A stretch of DNA of 64,000 nucleotides from Dasyornis broadbenti. Lineage: Eukaryota; Chordata; Aves; Passeriformes; Dasyornithidae. The stretch spans positions 88,570 to 152,569 of the forward strand of contig VZRN01005390.1 in NCBI GenBank assembly GCA_013397935.1, written 5' to 3'. The translations under genes and the position numbers were made by a program. This document shows, piece after piece, positions 46,065 through 59,952 of this stretch. Position 1 is the stretch's first letter; every line of letters starts with the position of its first letter. The notes beneath the pieces are model-generated. The model did not search any database and was not told where the DNA came from. It was given only the letters and a program-made list of their open reading frames with translations.

Positions 46065-49000
46065 AGGGACCTCTGATGCGGCGCTACGAGGGGGCAGCGC
46101 GGGGCCGCGGCGTGCCGGCAGCCGGCTGGTGCGTCTGCCTGGCTCACAGCTTCGAGGAGCTGCGGCAGCCCTACGGCGCCGGGGACGTGCCGCTCCGCGA
46201 CGTCCTGCGGCACATCGGCCTCGGCNGGCGGGGGATGGAGGGGGCCGGGAACACACCGGAACGGGGGACAGCGTCCCGCGGGGAACACAATGTCGCGCTG
46301 GAGCCGCTCGGTGCCGCGGGGGGCTCGCCCCGGGGGGGCACCGGCGGTGTCCCGGTGTACGGAGGGCAGAGTCCGGCAGATCACGGAAGGCCCCAGGCTG
46401 GCGGGAGCCGCCCTCCTGCCACCCGCAACCGCCGGCACCCTCCACCCTTCCTGGCGCCGGCACTGGGAGCACTGGTGCTAAGGGGCAGCACCCGGCGCTC
46501 GAGCTCCCCGGAACGCGGGCAGCTGGGAGGACGTGGGGCGTCGCTTGGGGATGGGTACCCCCATCTCCCACCCCCGGGGCTCATCGCTGCCGCATCCTCC
46601 CCGGCATCGTCCCCGGTGCTGGCAGCTGGAGATTAAACTGGGGCCAGCTGCGAGGGGTTTGGAACGCTGTGTGCTGTAGCAGGTGTGGGAACGGGGCACC
46701 TCTCGTGGCTTTGCGTTGGGGTGAGCTGGAAGTAACGATGGAGAACACGCGTGGAAAGCGAGTGTGTTGTTTTAACCTTTAAAGCTAAGAGTCCGAACGC
46801 TGGCAGTGTTTGTGCACCCGTCAGGCTGAACACTGTGGCCGGTGATGGTGTCAATTATTTCCTTGTGCTGGATTTATATCTCCTGTCTCCATTTTCTGCT
46901 GGTGTCCTTGGAGGCTGCTGCTTGCCAAGCTGGTTCCTGCAAAGCTGGATGAAAGGGCAGATACTGGATTGCTTCGGGGTGCACAGCATGCTGGTCTGAC
47001 CTGAGACACCCTGGTGCAAGCCTGGGCACTGGGCAAAGGAAAGCATGGGTCATGCACTGGAGATAAATAAAGGCTGCTGGAAAAGCTACTGCGGCAGGTT
47101 GGCATGAGCTGAGCATGTGGGAAAGCATGAAGTTCTGGTGGGGTGAGCAGGGAGGAGAAGTAATCCTAGAGAGGCTGCTCCTGGCCTGTTCTCATTGGAA
47201 TCTGGAAGTGGCTTCTATCAGTCCTTGGAGAATGTTTTTGAAAGCAAGAAGCTCAAAATCAAACTACTGCCTCTTTTCCTGTTCAAGCTTAGGAGGTAAT
47301 TTGCTTGTCATCTCAAAATAGTTTTGCACGGACAAGAGCTTCCTTGCAAGGAGATTCCAGCCTCAAGAGCAGAGGAGAGAAAATGCTAGGGTAATGAGAA
47401 ATACCTGTGCGGATTTGAGTTAAAACCCAAGGGTAGTGTTGCCACCTGACAAAGGGCGGCCGATTTAGGGATGTGAGGATGTATGGGAGGCTGCATACTC
47501 CAGGCATTGGTGGGCACCTCAGTGTCTGCCTGGCTGAGGCAGCCAGCTCATGGAAATCTGGATGCTGGTGCTGTGAGAGGAACCTGGAGTGCAGTCTTGC
47601 AGGGAGGTGCAGGGATCTGTGAAGTCCTGCAGATTGGCCTGCCCTTTCCTGAATGACCCATGGTGAGTGGCCCCTGTGCCAGGGTTGCTCTCAAAACTTG
47701 GCATGGCTTGGTGCATTAAGTACAAAGTCACCTGGTGCAGGTACTCGTAGCTACCAGGAACGCCTTGGAGTCATTACACATCTTCGACTCAGGAAATCCA
47801 GGACCTGCAGAGGAGCCGCCACATCCTGGGTCGATATTGTGTTGAATTAAACATGATGATGGTTGCCCTCTTTTCCAGCACCAGCCCTTGATGCAGGTGG
47901 CACGGCTGGGGCTTTGACAGCTCTGGGGCAGGACTTTTTGTTAATCAGGGCTGTTAATTGGGGTAACCGTGGGGGACATGCACGTCTGGAAAGAAAGGCT
48001 TGTGCAGAGGACTCAGCTTCAGCTGGAAAGGCAGAAGAAGAGGTGCAGGTAGTTTTTTGCAGAGGTGGCTTATGTGTCCTGAGAGGGATCACGGCATGAA
48101 TCCAGATCAGCTGGGTAATGTTCAGACAGGTTTTAATTCCGCTGCCAGTTTGAAGGGAAAGAAATACCCTCCAGTGCTTACAGTGTTCTTGGTGCTACAG
48201 AGCACAAAGACTCTCTCCTGGTTATTCTACAGCCCTGGTAGAGTTGTTAATAGCCAGCAATTGGGCATTGACCACTGTGCTTCTCTTCTTGGCTTGCACG
48301 ATTTTGGGAGAAGCTGCCAGGAGATGAGTGTGCTGTTGAGGTGGTAGAATGACTCCAGCGGTGGCAGTAAATCCCAAACTTTTTCTACTGTGTGTTCCTG
48401 GAAAAACTACTTTTTCAAACCCATCTGCTGCCTCCTTTGCAAGAAGTCCGGATGCCCCGCTAGGCTGTGCTGCAGCCACTCTGCCTGGGCACCTTATTTC
48501 CTGTTGCCAGAAGCCTGCTGGGGAAGCAGCTGGGTTGGTTCCTTGATGCTGGATTGAAAAAGAATAATAATCACTTCCTGGAGAGAGAGAGCACTGCCAA
48601 AACCTTGTCTTGGCAGGGTAAGGCTGGGGCTGTCCTGGCTGGAGAAGAGCAGTTGTAGCAGATATAGCTGGAAGATAGTGGCAGGCTGTGGTTCAGGGCA
48701 GTCATGCAGGACAGGCTGGTTCTCATCTTACCCTGAACCTCTGAACAAAATGTCCATAGGCAATCAAACACAAAGCTGGGTCCGTAGGAGTGGAGCGCAG
48801 GCTGCAATCAGATCCTGTCAGACTGCAATGCAGAAGATTTCACCCTGAGAGGGATTTGGGGACCTTAGATGTTGGTGAATAAAGGTGAATGCCCAGTGAG
48901 CAGACAAAATGTGAGTGTGGATTGTTTCTGTTGGGGAAGCATAGTAGTAGGGGTGTCATGGAAGAGCCTCTCCCCCCAGGTGTAAATGTCCCAGGGGATT

Positions 49001-52000
49001 CTTGCTCATTGCGTGTGCTCTGCATCGCGTGAAAGCAGGAACAGGACAGGCTGTGTGCTCCTGGTTGGGGTGGTTTTCTGCTCAGCAGTATGGCATGGGT
49101 GTCTGCAGGTAGCTCAGGGAAATTGCCTGCCATAGAGGCTTCCATACCGCCACTGCCCACCTGGCAACCAGGGCCAAGGAACTGGCAGTTGGGTCTTGCC
49201 TGACTGTTTGCTGGGCAAAGTTCAGCAGCATCTGGTCTGGTAGCAGGTTTCCGTGTGCTAATTGTCTTTGTATAGAAGGCTTAACTTGGGGCAGTTTATT
49301 AGCAAAAGCCAGTCCTTTACAAGCACTGACTTAGAGCCCAGCCCTGCTCCTCTTGCCTGGAGTGGTGCTGGCACACCCAGCTGCAGGTGTGCCCCTGTTT
49401 GGGTGTCTCGATTCCCAGACCTTTGGGTGAGAAATTATCTGATGGGCAGTGCTGGTCTGCCCAGCTGGCGTGCAGGCAGAGGCGAGTCCCCAGGATCTTG
49501 CTGGCTGCAGACAGCAACTGTCACCACTTCCAGGGAAAGGCTGCCCCTGAGGAATGTGGCAGTGTATGGCAATGGGGATGTGGAGGTAGAAGAGCAAAGC
49601 TCTCGTCCCTGGAGCAGTGTATGGCTTTTCTGGGCATGTACCTCTGCTTCCAGGTCTTCCTTAGCAGGACGTTGTGCTCCAGGCATGGAGGTGGTGGTCT
49701 TCATGTGCATTCCCACTTCTCCATGGATGTCTAAAAAAGCCTCCTGTGCTGTATGAGCTGGAAGTCCTGCTCTCGAGTTATAGAGTGCTCTGTTTTCACA
49801 GTGTGCCCTTGCTGCCAGTCCTGAGCTGCCTGAGCTCTGGCTGTTCATACCTGCTGACAGATGTGTGCTCCAGATGGATGACAGAGGCTTTCACCCCTTA
49901 TACACTGGACACAGGGACACAGGTTCCTGTTTTATATCTCTACACGGAGAGAGAACTCAACTTTCGCTCATCCTGCCCAGTGACACTAAAGGGATGGTGT
50001 TGCGTGTTTCTTTCTTTTTTAATACCTCTCCTTCCCTTACAGATATTTCAGGTGGTGGTTCAAGAAGACCCGCATAGAGAAGAAATCCGCCTTCATTGAC
50101 CTCTTGTGTGCTGTTCCTCTACAGCAGATCTATGGTCAGCCTCCACTTTGGGTACTGGGGTGGTGCAATGCTGAATGTGTGAGATGGGCAGGGATTCACA
50201 TGGGGCCATCAGGATGCTAGATGGAATGAGTGAGTGAAGGAGCTTTTGTGGTGTCACTGATGCTGAGTGGTACCCCCCACCCCAGCCCCCTCTACTGAGA
50301 TACATGGGGAAGGTTTTTGAGCCAGATCTCACCAGGGGAAGGAATGGGGTTGCTAACTTTTCTTATTTTTGCCAGGGTGTCCTCTGGGCGGGATTGGGGG
50401 AGGCACCATCACCCGTGGCTGGCGGGGAGAGTTCTGCCGCTGGCAGCTGAACCCTGGCCTTTACCACTACAAAACGGTCATCGCCAACCAGGTATGGTCT
50501 GCGAGGGGAGTGAGTGGCACTGCAGCAGCCTGGGTGGTTGGGACATCTGACATTGGACTGATCGCATGCCCTGCTCCTCTTCTCTGCAGTTCACTGTGTG
50601 CCTGCGGTGCAAGGGGCAGACGATTTACCAGCAGGTCTTGTCCGTGGAGAGACCCAGCACCCTGCAGGGCTGGAACTGGGGCTACTGTGGCCACTATGCC
50701 TTTTACCATGCCCTGTACCCGCGAGCCTGGCTGGTCTATGAGCTGCCAGGGCAGAATGTGGTGCTCACATGCCGACAGATCTCTCCCGTCATCCCCCATG
50801 ACTATAAGGTGAGGAGGTGACGGCATCCCCGAGGGCAGAGCTGCCTATTAGCCAGGCTTTTCCAGCATTTCCCGGTGTCTGCCCTCAGCGATGGTCGCAG
50901 GCAGGGGAAGCCCCGCAGCCATGCAGGAGCTGGGGATTGCAGCAAGGGATGCCTCAGCGCTGCCGCAGTGCCCGTGCTGGCTCCCAGCCCCAGGCGAGGG
51001 TGGCAGCTGTGCTGCTGACACGTCTGACCTTCCTCTTACCCCAGCGCAGCATGTGAGCCTGTGTCAACCTGCCGAGCAGATGAGTGATGAGACAGCCGGC
51101 TGAGCCTTCAAGGCCGCTTTCCGTCTCTCTGCTGCCCGGCTCTGTGGTGTTTGCCAGCCCAGGGCTGCTTTTCTGAATTTTGTCTTGCCTGCCTCCCAAA
51201 TTCCTCAGCTCCTGCTGCTGCTCCTCAGCTTGGCACCACACTCCAAGACCGAGTTATTATTGCTGGTGCTCTTGCTCCTGCGGTGTCCTGCGTGGTGCCC
51301 CCAGCAGTGGGGGAAGTGGTGCTTGGGCAGCTGCCTTTGGAGCACCAGCCCTGTAGACAGCGTTGTATGTCTCTGCCAGGACTCCAGCCTGCCAGTGGGA
51401 GTGTTCATCTGGGAGGTGGAGAACGGGAGAGATGAGGACGTGGAAGTGTCCATCATGTTCAGCCTGCAGAACGGCACGGGAGCGAAGGAGGACGGCAGCG
51501 GAGGGCACTGGAATGAGCCCTTCACCTTCCAGAAGGATGGCGAGCGGGTGGCTGGAGTCCTGCTGCACCACTGCCCGGCTGTGAACCCTGTCACCCTGGC
51601 CATCTCTGCCCGGGAGAAGGTAAAGGGCTGGCCCTGGTGGTGTGGCTGCTGCTGGGGGGGTGGTGCAACCCTGCTGGATGTAGGGGAGCTGCTTGCAAGC
51701 AGCTGGCAGAGGATGGGTGTGCAATGGGTTGGGACTGGCACTGGCTCTCAGCATTTGCCTGGCCCCAGGAGTGGGACATGACTCTGTGAGGGCACCCCCT
51801 TTGGGGGTGAGCATCAGGAGAGCAGCTGAGGGTGAAGAGTGTGGGGCAGCAGCTTTGGAGTTAGAGTTGCTGGGCAGCCCTGGGGAAGTGAGTGTGACAT
51901 CCTGGTGGTGGTGTTGGGGAGTGGAGAGCATTAATCTTGTCCTCCAAAGTAGCAGCCCCTGATGATGCTCTTCCCTTCCCCAGGCTGGCACGGGAGTCAC

Positions 52001-55000
52001 CCATCTCACGGCCTTCAATCCCACGGGATTGGGTAGAGAGGTGTGGCAGGACCTCCTGCAGGATGGCAGGCTGGATTCACCCTCCGGTGAGTCCCTCCAT
52101 CCTCTGTGGGATGGGTGGAGGGGGAGCAGGGGCAACGGGTGACCATGCTGGTTCTGGGCACCCAAGCCAGGGCAGAGTTCCCGTCTTCCAGCTTCTTTGG
52201 TTGGCAAAACCTCTCCAGGATGCTGTGGCTTGTTCCCAGCTTTAGGCTGTATCGAAACTTTCTGTTGCTTATCCTTGCTGTGGTTCTCCCAAACTTGTTC
52301 ATACCACTTTTGGGCTGTTCTTAGCTATATCAGTTACACATGCCAGTATCTCATTAGTCTGTATGCGGTTGCACACTGAGCTGAGATTTTGCTGAGTAGC
52401 CATGGTGCTGCCCTGTCACCTTCCTACAGTTCCTGTTGCCAGATGAACGAGCTGTATTCACTCAAATTTGTTCCAGCAGTCGTTTACCAGTGCTTGTGAT
52501 TTAATGCTGCCATCATTTGCTGTCATTTTTCTACTGTACCAGTTCTCTGAAGATCTTTGGTATTCCCTCAATAATTCGGCATCCATCCTCTTCTCTCTGC
52601 TCACTCCCTTGGGCAGAGCCTTGAAGCAGGGTGGCATCTCCATAGCCTTTGCCGCTCCCTTCCTAATGCCATAAAAGGTGACCATTTGCCTAATGTCTGT
52701 CAGTTTTTAAACAAGGATGATGCTGGCAAACTAGTGATGCTGTTGCTGGGTCTTTGCAAGATTTCTTGAGGCTTAAATTATGTAAATGAAGTGTTTACTA
52801 TGTAACTTTTTCCAGAAAAATAAGCTTCCTACCTAGATGCACTCAGAGCTCTCCAGGCTATTGGGATGTGGTTTTCCTTCATGCATGCCGGATACTATCA
52901 TAGTCAGGATCTGTGCTACTGTTGCTCTAATGTGTTTACCTTGTACACATTTCAGAACCAGCATATAATTATCCAGCTGCCTCAGGGCTTTTCTTAAATA
53001 CTGGCATAGCTCAAGCACCCTGCAAAAAGCTGGAAACAATGACTGTCCCTAGAAAGTCACAGTGTCTCTGAGTTCAGTGTATAAATAGAGTCATGGGATG
53101 CTCTGTACCTTCCATTAGTGCCTGGTGGCTTTTCCTGCCTGATTTGTTCCTGTTCTTGGATGACTGAATCCTTTTAACCACTCCTCCCATGGAAGGTATT
53201 TTTTTTCCTGAGGCAACATCATCCTTTAGAAGTCTGGGGTTGTACCTTCCAAGTTGCACAGGGGCTTTGGTATATCCAAACAGTTTCATCTTTCTCAAGG
53301 TGTGTGTGAACTTCAGTTACCCCCCATAGGTCTTACTTGGTTGCTTAAGAATACCTTAATTTTTCCTGACAGGTAAAAGCAGCCCAACAGAGAAGGGGGA
53401 AGTGACAGCAGCAGCAGTGTGTGCCAGCTGCAAAGTGCCTGCCCATGGACACAAGACACTGGAATTGGCCCTGGCTTGGGATATGCCCTGTGTTTACTTT
53501 GGCTCCAAGGAGAAGCTGCATGTCAGGTAGGGAGGTTGTCTCCAGTGGTGTTTGGCTCATGGCCCCCAAAGCCCCCTTTTCCCTCCTTCCTGGCTTGTGC
53601 ACCACGTGGGGAGCCTTGTGCTCTGTGGCTGTGACCCTGCTGAGGGAGAGGACCCTCTATCCTGTCCCTGCTCCCCAGTGCCCCTGCAGCAGCAGTTGAG
53701 ATTTTCTGCTGTTCACTGTAGTCCAGTGTCCTTCTGTGGTGTCCATGTGGGTTTCCCAGCTGGAGCCCACAGGGTGCTCACCAAACCCTCACTTGGCAGG
53801 CGGTACACCCGGTTTTTTGGCAGTGGAGGTGATGCTGCTCCTGCCCTGTCCCATTACGCCCTGACACACTACAAGGAGTGGGAGAGGAAGATTGAAGCGT
53901 GGCAGAATCCCATCCTGGAGAACAGGTACAGGAGATGAGAGCACCTTCCCAGTGGCCTCCTGGGGTTGGCTGCTGCAGGAGCATCACCACCTTGGCCACT
54001 GAGGGTGATTTTACGTCTTTCCCACAGCCAGCTGCCTTCCTGGTACAAGTCAGCCCTTTTCAATGAGCTCTACTTCATGACTGATGGGGGAACTGTCTGG
54101 CTGGAGGTGCCCCCAGATGGCTGTGCCAAGGACCTGCAGGGGCTGGCGGGGGCTGGACTCTCGCACCTCCTCCCTGTCCTGCGGGAGTACGGAAGGTTTG
54201 CTTATTTGGAAGGTAACTCACAGGGCTGAGAGAGATTCTCTCAACTCAACCCCTCCCATTACTGTAGCCATGTGTTTTTAACGTGCCATGGGGATGTTTT
54301 TCACACTGCAGTGGGTAGGGAGCAGTGGTGCTCCCAGGACAGCCCCTTGCAGCCTTGTGGGTTATGGCATGAGGTGCTCCCCAGATCACTGGTGCTTTAT
54401 GTAGAGAATAAAACCCACTTGTACCAGGAGTCCCTGCCTATGCTGGGAAAGATCCCACTGTCCTGGGCCATGTGGAGGGAGGATCTGCCCCCTTTTCCCC
54501 TCCCCATGGCAGGTCCCCTGTCCCTCAGCATCTGCTCTGTCCTGCCAGGCCAGGAGTACCGGATGTACAACACCTACGATGTCCATTTCTACGCCTCCTT
54601 CGCTCTCGTCATGCTGTGGCCCAAGCTGCAGATCAGCCTGCAGTATGACATTGGTGAGTGTCCCCAGAGACCCTGCCTTGGTGGCTGCTCAGGGCTTCAC
54701 CTTGGGAAGAGACGGAGGATTTGGGGCAGGTCCTGCTCTACACATCCTGCCGTGGAGCCAGCATCCCCCTGCAGCTGCTCTGCTGTGCCCAGGACTTGCA
54801 GCCCCCAGTGCTGCTGCCTCAGCATCCCTGTGCCCAGCACGGGGGATGTCTTGTGCCATGCTGGGGGTGCCCTGGGGGAGCCCCTGCTCTTCCCAGCTCT
54901 GTTTGTGCCCCTTGCAAAGCAGACACACAGAGCTGTGTGCAGATCCTGGTGCTCTGGCTGGGCTTGGTGGCTGCTTGGTGGTGGCCCAAGCAGAGGTATG

Positions 55001-58000
55001 GAGCCCAGCCCTTTGCTGAACTCTGGAAGGGTTGAGCCCACCAGCATCCCTTCCCATCCTGTCCTTGAGGGGGTGGTGACAGTTGCATGTCCCCTGCTGA
55101 GGGGAGGATGAGGAGCAGCCTGGTGTCCCCTCAGCCCTTTTGCAGAGGGCTATGATCTTGGAGCCCCAAAGGGCAGCCTGGTGTGCTGGTGCTGGTGGCC
55201 CTGTCTGTGCCTGTGCTTGGACCTTTCTGCTGCAGTTCCTGCTGCCCTTCTAATGTGTCTTGCTCTGTCGTCTGCAGCTGTCACTGTAGTGAGCGAGGAT
55301 GTCCAGCCCCGCCAGTACCTGATGTGTGGTCAAACAGCCCAGGTGAAGATGAAGAATGTGGTACCACATGACATTGGAGACCCAGGTAAGGAGTCTGTTG
55401 GGTCTGTGTGGGGGAGAGGGGGTGCCAAGGTTTGGGAAATGGGTGTGGTGCATGAAATATGCTGTTTGTTGTTGTCAAGCATTGAAACCAGCTGCCTGCG
55501 AAGTTGCGGTGTCACCATACCTGAAATATTTAAAAGGAGTGTAGATACGGCACTTAGGGACATGGTTCATTGGTTGGCTTGGCAGTGCTGAGAGTGCTTT
55601 TCCAACTTAAATGATTCTATGATTCTGTGTTTTCTGGGAGTGGAAAGCTGGATGGTTTGGGGTGGTGATGAAGACCATGCTGCATGGAACTTGTGCAAGG
55701 GAGACGGAGGGAAGTAGCAGGAAGGCTGTTCTCGCTAGAGATGGCACAGGGTACAACATCCTATTTCAGTGCTGTTTGATCACAGCCCCCTTGGGTCCTT
55801 GCTCCTATGTAGGAGGAGGGATGTTTATTGCTTGCTGCCCTGCTGCATCCAGTCTGTCTCTGTTTAGCTGATGAGCCATGGCAGCGTGTCAATGCCTACC
55901 TGATGCACGACACGGCTGACTGGAAGGACCTCAACCTGAAGTTTGTGCTGCAGGTGTACCGTGACTACTACCTGACACACGACTCCCTGTACCTGCAGGA
56001 CATGTGGCCAGTGTGCCAGGTACTTTGAGATTAGACTGTAGGGCATCACCCTGTCCCATTTACCTCGAGAGCCAAACAATTCCTGAGAGGATGGATGCTC
56101 CTGAGCAGAGTGTGAGGGGCTTCCAGGACGTGAGGGCTGCCTAACCATCTACTGCCTCTCCCACAGGCTGTGATGGAGTCAGAGCTGAAGTTTGACACAG
56201 ATAACGATGGACTCATTGAAAACGGTGGCTTTGCTGATCAGACATATGACGCATGGGTGGTGCATGGAGCCAGGTGAGCAAGAGAGGCAGGTGGGGCTTG
56301 GAGATGGGGGCTGTGGGGTGGGGATTTAGCTCAGAGCTGGGTATTTGTATCTCCTTTGTTGTGGAACTCTTGAGGTGTCCCACATTCCTGACACTTCTGT
56401 CCTTTGGCTCTGGCAGTGCCTACTGCGGTGGGCTGTGGCTGGCTGCCGTCTGCATGATGTGCAAGATGGCAGAGGTGCTTGGGGATGCTGCGATACGGCA
56501 GAAATACCTGGACATCCTGAAGAAGGGCAAGGAGGCATTTGAGAGGATGCTCTGGAATGGTGGGTGCTCACTAGTGGGGAACCATGCTCAGCTGGCCATG
56601 CATCCCTGGGAAGTGGGGTGGCTACTCCTTGGATCATGGAGCTTTGTGGGGAATGGAGGAAGGAAGGGAGATCTGTCCCTCCAAGCTGGGGGGAAGGAAG
56701 GGAGATGTTGCCCCTCTAAGTAGAGGCAAAGGAGCCGGTGTTGGGGAGGGAACAAGTATGGGAAAGGAGGAAGAGTCTCATGGAAAAAGCGACTGTGCTC
56801 GTGTCATATACAGGGAGGTGTGTCGGGACAGCACACATGAGCCTGTATCCTAAACTATTGACTTTAAACTGTCTTCCTGCATTTTCCAGGAAAATACTAC
56901 AACTATGACAGCAGCGGAAGTGATACCTCCAGCAGCATCATGTCAGACCAGTGTGCTGGGCAGTGGTTTCTTGGGGCTTGTGGTCTGGACCAAGGGGAGT
57001 TTGAAGTAAGAGAAGGGGCAGCCTGGTGTGGTTGTGGTGAGATGGGACCTGTGGCGGGAGGGAAACAGCAGCAGGGCCGGCACATGTTAGGGCTGCTGTG
57101 GGGGGCAGCTGCCTGCTCTCCCACTGTGCACACTCCAGTGGAGGCTGTTGGATGGATAGAGCAGAATCCACCTTAAACCAAAATCCTCTCACACAGAAGA
57201 CACACAAAAGAGATACATAACTTCAGTTGTCTTTGGCTCCACTGGGGTTTGCTCTGGGCAGGGTGCTGTTTGTTTAAAAATGGTAGAAAAAGGTGTATAA
57301 AACTTTCCACAAGTTATTTGCTGCCCTGAAAAGTCCAAAATGAATGTCACAGGGAACTACAGCTTATTCAGGGCTCTAAAGTCTGTTGCTCTTCAGTTGC
57401 AAGAGAAAAATTGCCTGTAGACTCCTCATCTCTGGTAGGATGGTCAGAGCAGCTGCTGCTGCTGCAATAGCTGGAAGAGACATGGGCAGTGGAGAACCCT
57501 GGATTATTTAGGCCCCATGGGCAGTTGTCAGAGCAAAGCTTTCTGGTGGAGATGGACAGGCAAATGCCTCAGCGGAGCAAAGGGAGGAGTGGCTTTGTAG
57601 GAGGCTGGCAAACCGTATCACAGTGTGTTGGTAAATCAGAAGGGAGCTTCAGGTGACTTTACCTGGTAATTCCCTCCTCTGTTTAACCCAGTAAGGGATT
57701 GGGGCTGTGCCTGGGGCTCAGGCAGGGTCTGGCCCAGCCCTCCTGCAGCAGTATCCATTTGGGGAGGAAACAGTAAATGTGGTGCAGTTGAGAATATCGC
57801 CTGCCTTTCTGCAGCCTCAGACTCCTGCTGCTGAAGGTGGCACTTCTCCCTGCTCTCTGGTGAGCTCTGAGCTCACTGGAGGTGGGACTGGTGAATTCCT
57901 CTCCTCTGTTCCTGTTTTGTTTCCAAGTATTTTGATCCATTGGCTGGCTGGCTGGCATCACCCCTGTTGGTAACCTCATTACCGTGCCCTTGCTGCATGC

Positions 58001-59275
58001 TCAGGTCAGCAGTGAACAAGTCAGAAATGCAATGTACGAACAGCCTGCGATGCAGTCCTGACGAAACTGTGCCGCAAAAGCTTCTGCCAGAGAAGGGCAC
58101 ACCAGCCCTTTGCTGATTGCCACAGCACCCCCTGGGCTTATCTCCAGAGCTGCACTGGTGAAAAATGTCTGCAGGGCTGCCTGGCTTGAGCACAGAGAGA
58201 AGGAATTTGCTACTTTTGCTTTGAGTCTGCCAAAGCTGTGTGGTTGGACTGCCCAGCCTCCCGTGGCAAGGTACTGCCTGGTGTCGTGCCAGTCTCTGCT
58301 TCCCCTGGCTCTGGTGTCACCAGACTGTAAAGAGGTGTCTGGCATGTCCCTGGGCTGCACTGATGAGCCTCCTGGCTTTTGCCTTTCTTGCAAGTGATGA
58401 CCATAAACCAGATGAGGATAGTATGGTTGTTTAGGCCCCCAAAGCAGAGCCCCAGGAGTTGGGGAAGGGGCTTGGCCTGTCACTGTGGGTGAGAAGGTGT
58501 TTTTGGAGATGGACTAGTTGGATGATCTGTCAGCCTCCTCAGAAGGAAGGTGGAATGTGGTTCAGCACCTCTCCATTAAGTACTGTGGGAGCTTTTTTCT
58601 CTTTTTGGGGAAAGAGGCTTTTCACTTCCTCCTGTTTTTTTCCTAAGGGAATTTGTCACTATTGACCCGGCGAGCAGTGCTGCCCTTTTCCTCATGGAAA
58701 ATTTAATCCTGCTCCAGACCCAACCTCAGGGGTCCACATGAGCTCTGAGCACATCTCTGTCTGCCCAGGTTTTCCCCAAGAGCCACGTTCTCAGCGCACT
58801 CAAGACCATCTTTGAGAAGAATGTGCTGAGCTTTGCAGGCGGCACCATGGGAGCGGTGAACGGCATGAGACCTGACGGGGTGCCCGACACCTCCAGCGTC
58901 CAGTCCAACGAGGTGTGGATCGGCGTGGTCTACGCTCTGGCTGCCACCATGATCCAGGAGGTGAGTGGGGGTGCTGATGCTGGATTCTCCAGCGTGTGCT
59001 CCTTGCGTTCCATGGATGTGCTGATGGTCCTCCTCTGTCTCCCACAGGGGCTGGTGGAGGAAGGCTTCCGTACAGCGGAGGGCTGCTACCGGACGGTTTG
59101 GGAACGTCTGGGCATGGCTTTCCAGACACCGGAGGCCTATCGGGAGAAGAAGGTGTACCGCTCGCTGGCCTACATGCGGCCCCTCAGCATCTGGAGCATG
59201 CAACTGGCTCTGGAGCGCCAGGCTGGCCAGGCACCGGCAGCCACGCAGCTCCCCCAGGGCCCCACGCATCCTTGA
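46065..59275 (+). CDS. GBA2: GBA2, non-lysosomal glucosylceramidase
   Basis: GBA2 is a GH116 enzyme that splits glucosylceramide to glucose and ceramide at ER/Golgi-related membranes. Seventeen exons: gap or 46076 to about 46225, 50043-50134, 50376-50491, 50590-50808, 51380-51619, 51984-52086, 53373-53526, 53800-53925, 54028-54212, 54549-54653, 55278-55385, 55868-56019, 56167-56273, 56417-56559, 56890-57005, 58769-58960, 59048-59275. About 846 residues are visible against 927 in human. Landmarks: GWCVCLAHSFEEL, CPLGGIGGGTITRGWRGEF, LNPGLYHYKTVIANQ, SALFNELYFMTDGGTVWLE with the catalytic nucleophile Glu (human E527), NTYDVHFYASFALVMLWPKL, DNDGLIENGGFADQTYDAW with the acid/base Asp (human D677), MSDQCAGQWFLGACGL, AGGTMGAVNGMRPDGVPD and RSLAYMRPLSIW. 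The acidic N-terminus of human GBA2 is not seen; it may lie in the gap or be absent. ATG 46076 is only a fallback start. The exon 1 donor is obscured by the lone N. Confidence 0.95.
46227..50042. other. GBA2 intron 1 (3.8 kb)
   Basis: The first 400 bases continue the CpG island. The rest is ordinary intron sequence with no recognised repeat family or nested gene. Confidence 0.6.
52087..53372. other. GBA2 intron (1.29 kb), T-rich
   Basis: Intron between LDSPS and GKSSPTEKG. It is markedly A/T-richer than its neighbours from 52230 to 53340, which suggests inserted sequence. No open frame in it is convincing. Confidence 0.5.
55455..55635 (+). mobile_element. CR1 LINE 3' end fragment in GBA2 intron
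   Basis: Contains ggtgtcaccatacctgaaat, atttaaaaggagtgtagatac, ggcacttagggacatggtt and ttttccaacttaaatgattc, then the tail attctgtg. This is a typical CR1 3' end in plus orientation. Confidence 0.93.
57006..58768. other. GBA2 intron (1.76 kb)
   Basis: Penultimate intron, between GLDQGEFE and VFPKSHVLSALK. No gene recognised within it. Confidence 0.6.
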
Positions 59276-59952
59276 GCCTCGTGGCCCTGGGCAGGGCACG
59301 GGGTGCACCAGGGGCTCGGGAGGCCTGCAGATGGCAGGCAGGGACCCTTCCCTCCCGCTCTGTCCTAGTACTCATATTGCTGTTTTCCTTCCCTACCTCC
59401 ACTACATGCCCTTGACCGCAGGGGCCTTCCAGCCACTGATGCTGAGCACAAGGGGGTCCAGAGGTGCAGGGGATGTCTCTTCAGAGTGGGGTGGGTTAAG
59501 GAGTTGCTGCTGGAGCCTGTGCCTTCCCTTCCCCATTGCTCAGGGCTCTGATAGCCTGCACGTTCCCCAACCATCCCAAACTTTAGCTGGTACCTTGCCC
59601 AGGGCACAGGAGACCCTCTCTCCTGCAGTCATTGGGCTGGGTTAGGTGGGGACCTGTCCTGCAGGGAGTACAAAAGGTGTGGGTGAATGTGTGTGTGAGG
59701 ATATTGGACTGGTGCACTCAGGCACATGGATGCTGCAGTTGTCCTGGGGTGATACTGCACATACTGCCTGGCTCTGCCCCAGGAGGGCCTGTGGCAGATA
59801 CAATCCCCAGGGGAGACCCGGCTCCCTGCATGGTGACAATCTGAGCCCAAGAAGAAGGTCCTGGTCTGGTACCATGGCCCCCCTCCCTGCTGGCACCGGG
59901 GGCAGGCAGTGGAGCACATTGAAGGGGATAAATCACTTCAGTTCTTAATAAA
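59276..59952 (+). terminator. GBA2: GBA2 3' UTR and poly(A) signal
   Basis: The first AATAAA downstream of the stop is at 59947-59952, giving a 3' UTR near 690 bases. A T-rich segment follows (ttgttctttggtgtcttctttcc). Confidence 0.7.

Noticed and set aside
45688..46782. 364-codon frame over the RGP1/GBA2 promoter
   Set aside because: Arises from the stop-free 10-11 bp repeat and a gap; the real GBA2 frame differs.
52458..53298. Minus-strand frames in a GBA2 intron that look globular (LLREYQRSSENWYS...)
   Set aside because: Short, unlinked frames without a known domain or splice sites; no family recognised.
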